From NCBI GenBank assembly GCA_900155495.1, contig FTLJ01000418.1:1-54041 (forward strand): 54,041 nucleotides of DNA, in the 5' to 3' direction. The stretch comes from Porogramme epimiltina (taxonomy: Eukaryota > Basidiomycota > Agaricomycetes > Polyporales > Polyporaceae). The notes below the pieces were generated by a model. That model saw only the letters and a program-made list of their open reading frames with translations. It was not told where the DNA came from and did not search any database. Shown here in pieces: positions 34,538-46,196 of the stretch. The translations under genes and the position numbers were made by a program. Every line of letters begins with the position of its first letter. The stretch's first letter is position 1.

Positions 34538-35472
34538 TCACGCGTAGCATCTCCTGTAGTTGTAAATGTATCGCTCGGCCTCTTGTTCGAGTGCGTACGT
34601 AGAAAAGACGGCAGTGAGAATGCGCGACCAACGATGCCTCCGATACTGGGGCGAAAAGGTGCCTTTTGTAAGTTCCCTAAACCGGATTCGAGTCAATCTC
34701 GGACAGCTTAGCCACTGGGCGGTACACGCTGCAGCTGGAGCACGCACCAATATTCGGGCATCCAAGCCGCGTTCTCCCAGTCAATGATGCCCGTGATCGT
34801 CCACTGGTCGTCTACAAGGATATTGTGAGGACCTAGGTCGTTGTGGGTCAAGCAGACGCCGTGCCCGCGGGTATGCGCCCTGTGGATCGCGTCGAGTGCC
34901 ACTTTCTCTTCAACTATGCCCTCGGGGAACTCTAATCCTCCGGTGCGGCGAACAAGGTCCTCGTGAAACTCGCCAACGGAGTCCCAGGGGCCGGCAGGAT
35001 CGGCGCCACCGAAGCGAATGCGTGCGCAGTAAACAGGTCCGCCGCCAAAACCACACACCGCGCTGGATGGGGAGGGGAGGGCCCGAAGGGATGCCAGAAC
35101 GGCAGAGAGCTGGGCGCTCAGACGGCACTCGATTTCGGGTGTGATGTCGTGGTATACACTTGCGATGGGATGGCCGGGCATGCGTGACATGACTAGGTAG
35201 GTTATTCCATCGTATGTGAAGTTGTCCACGACGACGGGGACTGGGACAGACGTGTGTCTGCGAATATAACGCATTGCTTCGCCTTCGCTGTGTCGAACGC
35301 GGTAGCTGCTTGCTTTGATATACATCCCTCCGGGTATACGTTGCGCAAGGCTCTCAGCTTCCCATCTGCGTGATCCTGCACGAAGAGCATACTGCCACAG
35401 CTTGGCGCGGAAGGAGGTGGGCAGGAGATTAATGACAGCTGCGAGGAACCTATAGATAGAAGCAAGCTCCAT
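34538..35472 (-). CDS. APH-fold phosphotransferase (kinase-like)
   Basis: Two exons (34748-35472, 34538-34676), 287 residues; the first exon alone looks truncated, but a GTGCGT donor after EYW and a TTTAG acceptor restore the C-terminus ELTKGTFSPQYRRHRW. The start MELASIYRF is preferred to an upstream in-frame ATG at 35544. Marks of the aminoglycoside-phosphotransferase family: N-lobe VPVPVVVD and the gatekeeper run ITYLVMSRMPGHP, catalytic loop CLTHNDLGPHNILVDD (Asp and Asn of HxDxxxxN), and the metal-binding IDWENAAWMPEYW. The nucleotide loop and beta-3 Lys are near IKASSYRV. This family is greatly expanded in Agaricomycetes; substrates are mostly unknown and antibiotic resistance should not be assumed. 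Confidence 0.85.
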
Positions 35473-35795
35473 GTGAAGAATAATCTCTGGGGAACGAAGT
35501 TTTACTTCAATGCAGACGATCACTAGAAGAGGGAACGCACCCACTTATTCTAGCAGATAAAATATTTCCAACGCTAGAATGACCACTTGAGCTTGGAATT
35601 CCGGAGACGTCGACGAAATGAACATGTGGCGTGCGTGAAGTTCCGGATGTCGAAGATTACATCGTTTCCCACGGTTTCAAACATCAATATCAGTTACTTG
35701 TTCAACATTGTTATTGACTGCGACTAAACGATACACTCGTACTTTTCGTGGAGCCGTATTACAAGTATAAGATCCGTCAACAGTCATTGCGTCAC
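35473..35795. other. intergenic
   Basis: About 320 bp of AT-rich sequence between two minus-strand genes; no gene seen. Confidence 0.5.
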
Positions 35796-38528
35796 CTACA
35801 ACATCACCGTGAACCCGACTAAAAGTGTAAGAGCACCCACGAGTATAGGAGCAACCCTGACACCCACCGCGGCGCTGTTCCCGCTGCTCCCGGTACTGGT
35901 CGGGTTGGCGCCGCTACCAGAGGTCGTCGCCGCAGACACGAGGAGATCGGGACACTGTGGCGCGACAAGGACGCTGCCGTAGTTGCTCGCGACCCAGAGC
36001 AGCGCGCCGTTCGTCCACCCGAACCCGGCTTGCACAGTGTATTCGCCACCCCGACCTGCCGAGTCGATGTCGGAAATCGAGAACTTCTCGAACATCTACG
36101 TGCAAGGAACGGCCGCTAGTCAGCCCCACGGACCTCACGAGAACAGAAAGAGAGGCAGAAGACGCACGTTTCCGGTGTTGTTCACGCTCTGCGTCACGTT
36201 CAGCTCAGCGTCAGACAGGCGCGGGAGCAAGCCCTGAATCTCTCCACCGGTCGCGTGCCAGCTGCAAAGCGCACTCGCGACATACCGGTTGGCGAGCTCA
36301 CGCTGGAGCGTCGCCGCCCAGCCCTCGCCACTAGTTGCGTTTCCACCATTGAAGACCGTCCCGTCGAGGCGATTGACGTCCGCCGCTGACCCAGTTGTGC
36401 TCGCATTTGTGCTAGGCGTGAGCCCTTGGATCGGGAGCGCATCCTCGGAAACGTTGAGCTGGCCGCTCGGAATGAGGTTAAAAGTCGATTGGCCGGAGCT
36501 CGGTGTAGGAAGTGCGCCGGTGGTCACGTTTGAGGGTAGCGCGCGAAGAGCTTGCAAGGCGATGTATTGGTGTGGGGGCCAGGCATTGGGAGCGTCCCTG
36601 ATAATGTCACGTGACATCAACAACTCAGGAGGAGTCTAGGAGAGAAATAGCACAAACCATTGCAGACTTGTCTCGATGAACGTGACGGGGAACGTGCCGT
36701 TGTAGCGGTTCATGACCATGTTGAGCGAGGAGAAGAAACCGAAGGCATTCTGGCTGGATGCTTGCAGCTCGTCTGGGATGATACCGTTCCACAATGGGTA
36801 GAAGGTCGCCGCCGAGTAGATAGAACTGCGCGCCGAGGACGTGAGGTTGAAGTCATAGAAGGCGAGCTTGGTCGAGTCCCAGAGGAGGTCGATGACACCG
36901 GCACGAATTGCGTCAGCACGGTCACGGTGCGCCTTCGCCGTAGTCGCGCTCGTTTTGCGTGAGTCGTAGAGGTCCGCCAAGAGTTGGTGCGCGTTATCTA
37001 GGAGAAATTAGAGGGATGGCAGCGGAATAATGGCAGAACACTTACAAAGAATGCTATTCAAGCACACAGGGATGATACCTCGAACATTGAGCGTGCGGAG
37101 CTTGGGGTTTTGATCGGTAAGATCACCAGCAAGAGGTTCTTTGAGCCAACGGGAGGAGTAATCCCAACCCGTCTCAGCACCAGAAGCCAACTCTGCGTAT
37201 AGATTGGCACGCTCGTCCTCCGTCAGGGGCGTGGAGGGCGTGGGGTCGTTCGCAGTCAGGTAGTCTGCACGGGGTTTAGATCAATAGGTAACCCCTCGGT
37301 AAGACGCTTTCAAAGACTTACCAGTCAGGTACGACTCCGGACGAGGTGCAGTATTACTGACCGCGTAGTGCGCCATCGCGTATGTCTTTTTGGAGAAGGG
37401 GCTCGTGACGTTGAGGGTCCGCTCATCCGCCCACCACTTAAGCTCGGCTTCAGCCAGTGGCAGGGCACGGTCGAGAATAGACGTATCGTTACTCGCAGCC
37501 ACGTAATCAGAAAGCATCTAATCCGACGATGATCAGCCGCAACTCGTAATAAGAGCAATATGGATACTTACGCGAATGAACAGCGGCGGCTGAGATCGAT
37601 TCAGATCTAGGCCGGGAATCAGCTGGCGTCCTTGCACAGGCACATTCACCTACAATAGATACGACCCCCATTCGGGATGAAGCCGAAATTCTCCAATTCG
37701 TCCATGAAGTTCTCGAGAGTATCCTTCACGGTATCGAGCAGCTCCGATTCGATGAGACCCTGTACAATCCAGTACGAATCCCAGTAGTCTGCACAAACAA
37801 TGTTAGGTATTTTTGAGGAACATACGCGGGGCTAAGACTCACATTGTTCGCGGAAACGGCCACCGGGAACAACAAAAGTATGGTTGAGAGGGATTAGCGA
37901 ACTCTCGCAATCTCCGCTCTCCGTCCCTTCTGGGCATAACGCCGAGTCGTTCGTGTTGCGAATGAGCTGGGTCCAGAACGTGTGGACCGTCTGGGAAAAC
38001 GCCTTGATTAGGGGGTCGGAGATGCCGTTCAAGAAGGAAGGCTGCTGGTTAAAGTTTGGAAGCGCAACAGCTTCCAGTTCGAGGCCTTCACCACGAAAAT
38101 TGGTATCCACGAAGTTGAGGATATCGCCTTCGGTTGCACTGGCGTTGCCGATTGCTTGGAAAGCGGAGAGAACCTGCTGGGACGATTTGGACGTCGGCTT
38201 GTCAACGAATGTCTTAGGATCCACATATAGCTGGGCAATGTTGACAGTTTGAAGGAGCTAATATATGAACTTTATGATCAGACAGCGTGCTACCTACATT
38301 AGAGTTCAGACTCACCTCGCCCGCGCAGAAGATCTCACTGGGGCACCACGCTTGCTTTGGGGGCAATGCCACCTGGGATGGGAGGGCCGAGGACAGGGGC
38401 GCGCTGGGGCTGGCCACAACCGTGGAGACGGTAACGGTAGGCGGCGCCGTCGCAGTGCTACCTTGAGGCAGAGCACGAGCGACTTGGAAGAGGCCCGAAG
38501 AGAGCGCCAAGGTAGACCAACAGACCAT
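35796..38528 (-). CDS. secreted GH37 trehalase, probably GPI-anchored
   Basis: Nine exons, about 758 residues. The signal peptide starts at MVCWSTLAL; an ATG seven codons upstream is possible. A Ser/Thr/Pro linker precedes the catalytic domain. Visible GH37 marks: signature 1 PGGRFREQYYWDSYW, the ELASGAETGWDYSSRW block with the catalytic-acid Asp, signature 2 QWDAPNAWPPHQY, and GRGGEYTVQAGFGWTNG with the catalytic-base Glu. The tail is a Gly/Ser/Thr linker (SGSGANPTSTGSSG) and a final hydrophobic helix ending ALTLLVGFTVML, as in GPI-anchored proteins. Many N-linked sequons. Known reaction: trehalose to two glucose, here outside the cell or in the wall. An insert of about 60 residues rich in Ser/Thr/Asn follows QALRALPSN, after signature 2. 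Divergent from the RBM25-like gene. Confidence 0.93.
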
Positions 38529-39349
38529 CGTGTCCAAGCGCGAGCACAATGTCGAGAGGTCGCTGTCCGACGCGGGGTCAAAGGCTTCTGTGGGGTACGT
38601 TATATACCTCCAGGATGTGATGTCGGGTATTTTCGACGTCCATCAGCTCATGACGTTCTTGGGAACCCCTGGCGCGCCGCTCCCGCTGAAATGGTAGCCG
38701 CGGAGGGTCTGCTGACCCCGCCCAGATCGAATGCCGTTTGCGCTCCGCGCGTTAGGCGTTTGCGCGCCGTTCAACGTCGGGGTTCAACATTCCTCCAGCG
38801 CCGCTGCACTTGCTAGCATCCATGTGTCTCAGCACGACAGAATATGGAGAGGAAAGCAGAACTCACGCAACCCTGCATCCTCGTCCCCAGCGCTCGAGCA
38901 CCACAACACGAATCATCACGGTTCCTCTGCCTCGCGTCCACTAGCCGCGCCATCCCCGCACTTGGGGAGGCCTAGATCCATCAATCACGGTCAACTGAGC
39001 TGGTCAAAGTCTTGATGTTGCAGTGAGAAGAGGATGCGGGGCGCACAACGCGAGAAGACTCCACCCTAACCGAGGTACCAGGAGGGCCATAGTATAAGAA
39101 AGAGACGAAAACATTCAATAAAGAATCTTGTGCGGCTGGAGTCCGCGCCATGCTTGTAGTCGGAGATTGCTGATGCATTCCTGTGGGAAAAGTCAAGTTG
39201 TAACTCCGATAACCAAGAGAAACTCCGCCCCACCGGTGCCGGAGAAGCCTCCCCACTTGGCTTCCCAGCCTAGTCCGTTAAGCTCGTCTTCATCCTCGTC
39301 CTCGTCCTCTATCTCTCTACTCTCCTACGAGCGGGGCTTCAAAGGCAGC
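38529..39349. promoter_or_regulatory. divergent promoter and 5' leaders, trehalase and RBM25-like gene
   Basis: About 820 bp between the two start codons. It holds a TCCTCG-rich run near 39282-39310 in the probable RBM25-like leader; its poly-Ser reading frame is open but I count it as untranslated. Confidence 0.5.
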
Positions 39350-41609
39350 ATGCAACACAACCGGATGGGCCTCGGGCACCGGCCACCTTCATATGGCCAG
39401 GGGCCCTCAATTTCAGCACTCGCGGCGCAACAACAAATGCACCATCCTCCGGCCTTCACCCCCCCACAGCCCAAGCCGACAACACTCTTCATTGGCTCAA
39501 TATCCGGCGGTATCACAGATGGTTTCCTCAACGAGATACTAAACGTGCGTGCTATGCTTCACATTTGAGGTTTCGTCGTCCTGAATGCCGTGCAGGCGTG
39601 CGGTCCTATTTCGTCCTTCAAACGGTTGATTACACCAGCCAACAAGCCTCAAGGATTCGGGTTTGCCGAGTTCCAGGACCCAGATGGTGCGCTCCGAGCT
39701 ATGGCTCTCTTGAATAATGTGGAACTACCGGCGCTGGAGGATGGTTGTGTGAATAAAAAGCTACTAGTGAGTGGCATCCGTCTGTTATCCTGCAGCAATT
39801 TGTCTCATGTATATGCATTTAGGTCAAAGCAGACGAGCGTACCAAGAACTTCCTCGACGCGTACGGCGCGCAGAAAATGCGGACAGACGTACGTGCTCTA
39901 TATCCACTTTCCCCCTCACCAACAATCCTAAATGCACTCAATTTCTTCAGGCGGACGACGACGCAATGCGAAGAGCTAAGTCACAAGTCGACGCGCTTCT
40001 TGGGGATATCCACCAGAAGTCTCAGGAGGCGGCCAGCAGCGGGCTCCTGGACAAGGAGAAGTACGTTATCCCCCCGCATCTGCACGATCTGCAGGAGGCC
40101 GACCTGCCCGAAACCCAACGCGGTCTCGTCATGACCGAAATCGCGCAGTTCCGTGAGCGGGCAGCGAAACGCGAACGCGAGAAGATGCGCGACGTCCGCG
40201 AGGCGATGCCCAACGTCCTTGCCACGGCCGCGCCGTCGGGCCCGAAGGTCCGCGAATGGGGCAAACCGCAGCTGCAAGGCCAGGGCGATGCTGCAGGGAC
40301 CCCGAAGGGTGTGGGCAAGGGCCCTCAGAGCTATTCCAAGCCCGTCGGGTTCGTGAAAGCGGAGGAGGGAAGCCAGACGCCGGGTTCTGACAGGCAATCG
40401 TCGGTGCGTCCTGGAAAGACTGATGAAGAGTTGGAGCAGGAGCGGAAGGAGGCGCGGAAGCGGGACGAGGAGAGCTCGTACAAGGACGTGAGTGCTTCGG
40501 TCGTTCACACTATGTTCTGCTGAGACCCATCCCCCTCCCCATTTCCCTTCTTCTCATTCCTCCTATTCCCTCCTTCCACCCCTCCACAGCGTGAACGGCG
40601 TTATGAACCCCGTGAGCGCGCCCGAATACAAGCACTAGAGCGTGCAATCGCTCGCGAACGCGCTATGAAAGAAGCAGAAGATCGCGATAAACTCGAGATG
40701 CGCTCGCGTCTGAACGTGTGGGACGACGACGAGAGCGACGAGCCATTCTATACGGACCGGGCAAGGTGGCGGGGCTTGCGGGCACGGCGACTCGCGGCAG
40801 AGCAGGCGGCGGACGAGGAATCACGGCTATACGAGGAACGGGAGGCGGAGAACTTGCGGCGCGAGTCGGAGGCGTTCCTCGCGCGACAGATGGACGAGAT
40901 GCAAGCGCTACAGGAAGAACAGCGCAAAGCAGGCATGCTCCTCGACGATGGCGCTCCCGTCAAGCTCGCGGTATCGCTCGCACCAGCACCAAAGGAGGCG
41001 GGCCCGAAGGAGAAGGCGACGGTGTTCGGGCAAGAGGAGGAGGAAGAGGACGCGATCAGGAAGCGGAAGGTACCCATGCCGAAACTCGACTTGGCCGAGG
41101 GCGGCGAGAAGGCGAAGGAGCGGTTGGAGAAGATGCGTGGGGATGTTCCGCGAGACAAGGAGACGCTCTTCAAGGGCAAGGTCCGGTGGGATGGTGTGTC
41201 AGAGGTGAGTACTATAATCGACCGCATGCAGAGCGAGACATTGATCGTCTACTCGCAGAACATGATCGACCGGAAGCTCGAGCCCCTCATCAAGCGGCAG
41301 ATGACGAAGTACCTTGGAGAGTTGGAGGACGACGACCTAGTCATGTTCGTTCTCGAGCATCTCAAGGACCACAAAGGCCCTCAAAAGCTCGTGGAAGGAC
41401 TCGAACCGGTGCGTGTCCAGCCAATCCGCGTCCAGTACTCATTACAACACAAATATCTTGGATTCTCCGCTGACTCGTTTTACTTGTTGCAGGTACTGGA
41501 GGAAGAAGCAACGGAGTTTGTCATCAGTATCTGGCGCCAGATCATCTTCGAGAGCATGGCATACGGCGAAGGCCTGCATACGGAGAAGATGATGCTCGAC
41601 GTCAACTGA
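39350..41609 (+). CDS. RBM25: RBM25-type splicing factor (RRM and PWI domains)
   Basis: Seven exons (39350-39544, 39596-39766, 39823-39888, 39951-40487, 40590-41204, 41259-41408, 41493-41609), 616 residues; every intron is phase 0. Start MQHNRMGLGHRPPSYG. RRM at about 45-130 with RNP2 LFIGSI and RNP1 QGFGFAEF; a long Arg/Glu-rich charged middle (EREKMRDVRE, RERRYEPRERARIQALERA); and a C-terminal PWI domain (NMIDRKLEPLIKRQM, LVMFVLEHLKDHKGPQ, VLEEEATEFVISIWRQIIFE). Known relatives (human RBM25, yeast Snu71) belong to the U1 snRNP side and act in 5' splice-site choice. The last two introns (54 and 84 nt) have no stop in frame, so retention would lengthen rather than break the PWI region. Confidence 0.92.
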
Positions 41610-42341
41610 CGACCGACCCTCGTTCGACGTCTTTCTTGGACACTGCTCGTTGGGATAGACGATGGAGGAGCATGCCTCTCGTTGTCGGGGCAGAGGTGCG
41701 TTTGCGTAGTATCGATATGCTTTCCACTAAGATGTACAAGACACCCATGGCCAATACTCTACTTATGTTGCTTTCGCGTCCTTCGTCTGTGCGCGCGGTC
41801 CGGAGAGTCGACTCGGAGGCGAGACGAGCGGGAGCGGGGACCGGCGTTGCTGTGTCGTGAGTTGCACGTTCATCAAGCGTTTTGTGGTCGACGATGATGT
41901 TACCCGCTGCGGGCGGCGTGGAGTATTCGACAGATGTTCGAGCAAAGCCCACCCCGACTCGAACGGCCGGCTTCTTTAACGGCATGTGTCCCGATGAGTG
42001 TCAATATCCTCTCTTCCTGGGATGATTGACAGGTCGCAGCACCTCACGCGCGACACGAGACGCCCCCGTACCACCGACAAGCGCCGGCAGACACCGTAAA
42101 GAGACGACTTTTGTAGGTGAGCATCCGTACTTAAGACTGTAACCTTAGGGTGTTTTGTTGTCCATCTGCATGTACGAAAAATCGACAAAATCGTGACGCA
42201 GAATATATTGTCGTAAATGAGCACTACAAAGTTGGTATTCCTTCAATCGCTACAAGAACCCTCGGAAAACGGAAAACAGCCTGGACCCTAGGTACATGAC
42301 ATCTCCTGAGATGAATCGCGCGATTGGCGTACCAGAGCTCT
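41610..42341. other. intergenic, convergent
   Basis: About 730 bp between the RBM25-like 3' end and the 3' end of the second C2H2 gene. A 127-codon minus frame (41602-41985, MPLKKPAVRVGVGFARTS) could be a small gene but I see no domain or splice support. Confidence 0.4.
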
Positions 42342-43331
42342 TCACAAGGCATCTGGGCCAGGGGGCGGAGCCCGCGGCCAGTAGGCGACCGCCGTCATCT
42401 TCTCTTGAGAAGCTCCTAGCAGAAACGGTGGCGGCCGAGATCCAGAGGCGACACCACAGACCATGGAGAGCGAAGGCACCTTGGGAACCTGAGAAGACTG
42501 GGATGTGGTGGCAGTAGGACGAGTCCCAGATGCCCGGGAGTTGGACCTGCCGATGGCGGCGTTTGACGGTCTGCCAGAGTCCACACGAGCATCCTGTGAG
42601 ATGTTCCCGAAAGTTCCTGGAGTGTTAGCTGTGTGAGACGAGCCGCCTAGCGAGACCCCGTTGTGGTTACCGCCCTCGAGATTATGGTCAAGGTTTCCGT
42701 CATCAGGAGTCGAGGACGCCGCGGCTTGTTTCTCAGCTAATTCCACCAAGTAAGCGGGGCCGAGACAAATGAATGTATGCCCATGCGTTTCTCTTGTGCG
42801 TGGCGGCGGAGATTCGATGGGCCCTTTAAGAATGTTGTGGGCCCTCTTCTGATGCCTCTGAGCGGTGCCGTAAGTGCCGTAGAACCGGCCGCACACCTCC
42901 TGCCCACCATCGGGTGAGCTGACTACAACACAGCACTTGAACTCAAACAAGCGTAGGCTGGCATGGGAGGGGGCGTGGGGTTTATGCTCGGACGTGAGGG
43001 TAAGGGTGTGTTGGTATACTTACTGCGTGGTTACATAGTGGGCAATTATATTGGCAAACCCGTAATCTCGCTTCCCGCACCCAGGCCAGGTGCATTCACT
43101 GTAAAGACCATGATTAGTGCTGGCGGCAGCCGAAGAACGGGCGGAGGGACGTACTGGAGCAGTGCTTCTAGAGTGTGTTGCGTTTTGATGTGTTTCCCGA
43201 GGTTTTTGGTATTGGCTAGGACTTTATTGCAGTAAGAGCAGGTTACCCCATCGGTGCGCTACGAGGCACAATTCAGCACTGTCTATATATATATAATGTT
43301 ACTCCGTGCATACATTTCCTTTCGGTGGCAT
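42342..43331 (-). CDS. three-finger C2H2 protein (family member 2)
   Basis: Four exons (43314-43331, 43155-43258, 43024-43098, 42342-42957), 270 residues; introns in phases 0, 2, 2. Exon 1 is only 18 nt (MPPKGN). Finger 1 is VTCSYCNKVLANTKNLGKH with H-x4-H; finger 2 is HECTWPGCGKRDYGF with AHYVTTH; finger 3 has the same extended C-x13-C loop as member 1 and ends RHQKRAH. Intron 3 splits the last His codon of finger 2, as in members 1 and 3. The C-terminal half is disordered, rich in Ser, Gly, Asn and Pro, with no SUMO-motif array. I infer a nuclear nucleic-acid-binding protein. No target known. The start exon is inferred from analogy and consensus splice sites. Confidence 0.75.
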
Positions 43332-44098
43332 GCTTGGAACGAATTTGAATGGGCGGGGACGTGTAGTGCCTTAGGCACTGGGATGTGGGGATAATGAGGA
43401 AGCAAGAGGGGATGGATGCGAAGGGAAGCAGAGAGGATCCAATTTATACGAACTCACCACGCGCAGAGGACAATGTACCTCGTATTCGTGCCACTACAGA
43501 CGAATGAGACGATCAATAAACTACAGGAGGCTCCTGGGAAGCTGGGCATCCATGGATCTCGTTGTGACAAAGTTAGGGGGCTGCGGTAGCGGTTTATGAG
43601 GACGCAAAGAGCGAGAAGGAGACATACATGGTCAAATTCGAAACCGAGTCACTTGGGGAACGGCCACGGGATCATTCCTGAAGTTTTGTGGCGGACCAGT
43701 GCTGGGGACGACACACAAAAGCAGCTGTACACGTTGGAGGAGTCAGAGTCCGCGGCCTTGTGGATGTGGTACAGCGGGAGGAAAGCAGAGCTCTGAAGGA
43801 GACAAAGGAGAGAGGAGAGAAAGACGCGCGTGTGATCAAAATTTGCCGTTACATAGCGACGTATAAGCCTGATGCTTCAAGGCCATTTAGTAAGGTCGAG
43901 TTACCTGGCAGGCAACCACGCTCTTATAGTGATGAGTCAAATACCCACTCGCATGTCGGAAATATTTACAGACGAGTGTACGCAACAGGTTACCAAGACG
44001 GCTGTTATCGAGAAGGCCGATGGGTGTGTGAATTGGTGTCCGTATGTATACATTTACTAGTAGGTATACGTTACACGAGAAAATAAAAGGAGAGCAGC
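43332..44098. other. intergenic
   Basis: About 770 bp between C2H2 members 2 and 3, same strand. A short TA run lies inside intron 1 of member 2 (near 43282-43295). No gene in this spacer. Confidence 0.45.
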
Positions 44099-45027
44099 CT
44101 AGTAGCCTCGGTAACTTCTCGACGGCGCTGGAGCACGCTCGCCTCCAGCTTGGGGGACTTGGGGAGACAGAAGGCAACGACCGCCGCTATCAATCGTCCT
44201 CTCGGAGACGGTCATAGGCTCAGGAGACTCCTCGAACACGAGCGGCGTCCAACGGCTTCCCAGTGGCTCTTCGTCACCGTCTGACAGGTAAACAAGCTTG
44301 GGGGAAGAGGGGGGTCGAGAGGCGAAAAGGTCGCCTGAAGTGCTAGTTGGAGTTTTGCCCAGTCTTTCTTCCATGATCTCGAGGAGGGTAGGGGCCGGAG
44401 GACAGTCGCCGTCATCAGAGGCTGGATCTAGCTCGTCCACGTCGTCGTCAGATTGATCCCATTGTTTTGGTGTCTGTGTCGACTGGGAAGTAGCAAAGGT
44501 ATCCATGGCGAAATCGTAGAACTTGCTGACGAAGTCGGACGCCACATATGCTCCCTGCCCGATGCCGTGGCTTGTCTTCAAATGGTTGTATATTCCACCG
44601 GACCGCCGGCAAGCGAAGTTGCAAGGGGGCTCGCCCACGGACTGGAATTGACACACGAAGGGCTTAAGGTCCGTGCTGCACGAGAGGGGAGGGAGGGGTG
44701 TTGTCCACGAGCGCACCACGTAAACGTAAACAAGTGGGACGCACTGATACTTGATATAATGGAGGATTACTGGGGCCCTCTGGCCCCGCCGGAACTCGCA
44801 TGCTTTCCACGCGCACTTGTACCTTTCGTTGAAGAGGTTAGCGCGGACGTCAACCAAGATGGTGGGGGCATGAAGGCCTGGGCATACCGCTCTGAGGTGT
44901 GAGCACTGTTCAAATGGCTTCGAAGATCGTGCGGCTGCACTTCCAGCGTGCAGTAGGGGCACTTTACCTGCTATGATAATGAGTCAGGATCGACGGTCGG
45001 GTCAGATGTAGGGGAACATACCTCCAT
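44099..45027 (-). CDS. three-finger C2H2 protein (family member 3)
   Basis: Four exons (45022-45027, 44888-44967, 44745-44822, 44099-44675), 246 residues; introns in phases 0, 2, 2 as in members 1 and 2. Exon 1 is six bases (Met-Glu) with a GTATGT donor, so the start is less sure than the rest; a further 5' exon is possible. Finger 1 is VKCPYCTLEVQPHDLRSH; finger 2 is YKCAWKACEF with HYIKYH, its last His codon split by intron 3; finger 3 is FVCQFQSVGEPPC (C-x9-C) with YNHLKTSH. The tail is acidic (SDDDVDELDPASDDGDC) and Pro/Ser-rich, with EEPLGSRWTPL. No SUMO array. Function inferred only as a nuclear DNA- or RNA-binding protein. Confidence 0.72.
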
Positions 45028-46139
45028 ACGGCGACCGGCCGAAGGAAAAACTAGACGAGTTGAAGGACCGAGAGTGCTTATGGAGCAACAAAATGGTGTG
45101 CGCGAAGTTGAGCGGGGTGAGGGGAGAGCTGTTCGGGAGGCAGGGGCTTACGAGAGAGAAAGGAAGATATGACACTCGCCACTGCTCCGCCGCCCAGCTA
45201 TTTTATGGCCGATAGAGTACCTGGGTCCTGTAGCCCTTAGCGGTATGTCCGGGATCGCATTGTCCTTCGCACAAGGACATCGCTGGTTGCTGGATGAGCC
45301 ATTGCGGTCGCGATGATCCTGAACAACGACTGGTGGCGACTGCAGAAATGGAGAACAAAGTTACGAGCCTTGTGCTGCCGGAGTATTATTGTGCTTGGGT
45401 ATGACTAGGATTTGACGGGAAAGGTGCGTCCCACAGGTCGGATAAAACGCCCATTCCATGGAGTGGCAGTCGACGGTGTGAGGCATTGATAGGGAGCCAG
45501 GACAATAGGTGTACTACCAGACCAGCTTGGAGTTCTGGGTGTAGGTTCGAGGGCTTTCAAACGGAGTCTATAATGAGTTACGGTGTATACATCTCCGACA
45601 GCCTCGCCATCAGCGGAGACACAATCAATCTCGGTGCAGTCCGGCACTCACCCCAGACGCCCGATGACGTCCGACTCCATGTTACAACTCTCAAGTTTCA
45701 GCAAGCGTTTTCAATATCGGACTACGTTTGGGGCACAGAATATGGAGGCTGGTGATCGCGCTGCTCCGATGCATAAAATGGTCGTGGTGTGTACCTCTTC
45801 GACTACAACTTCTTCAAGAACTCATTCCCTTCCGATCTCATGTAGTCTCCTGTAGTAGGGAAGATCACTCAAATTTCCCTACTCTAATCCTAAGATCAGG
45901 CATTATGAATTTGGATGTGCTCAGCCTTGTTTCAAGACTTGCTCCGCAGATGCATGGTCTCCGAATAGGGGCTCGTATGGTTTGAACTCTCCTACAACGT
46001 CAATTGGCATGCACCGCCCCCGGGCCCGCAAGGCCGTGCCGTGAGCGTCGGATCTCACCTCGCTACATACATGATTCAATTCGTAGCGGCGTTTCGCTGT
46101 GTCGCTGCGTGGAGCGTCCTCTGATGGGGACCTCGTGTC
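45028..46139. other. intergenic
   Basis: About 1.1 kb between a minus-strand C2H2 gene and the plus-strand protease: a shared upstream region. No supported gene; short frames only. Confidence 0.45.
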
Positions 46140-46146
46140 TATAAAA
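46140..46146 (+). promoter_or_regulatory. TATA box, aspartic protease
   Basis: TATAAAA 57 bp before the ATG at 46197. Confidence 0.6.
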
Positions 46147-46196
46147 GTCGGGACCAACGCCCCCACTCACTCATCACTCCAGCGGCCAGCCCCATA

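Noticed and set aside
39128..39349. N-terminal extension of the RBM25-like protein with poly-Ser
   Set aside because: Open in frame, but poly-Ser from a TCC/TCG run is typical of a leader; MQHNRMGLGH is a better start.
40718..41473. 251-codon frame overlapping the RBM25-like gene in another frame
   Set aside because: Low-complexity Arg/Gly product in shadow of the Arg/Glu-rich true frame.
41602..41985. 127-codon minus-strand frame overlapping the RBM25-like stop
   Set aside because: Possible small gene, but no motif, conserved block or promoter that I can point to.
44453..44902. 149-codon plus-strand frame
   Set aside because: Lies across exons and introns of the C2H2 member 3 gene, which is much better supported.
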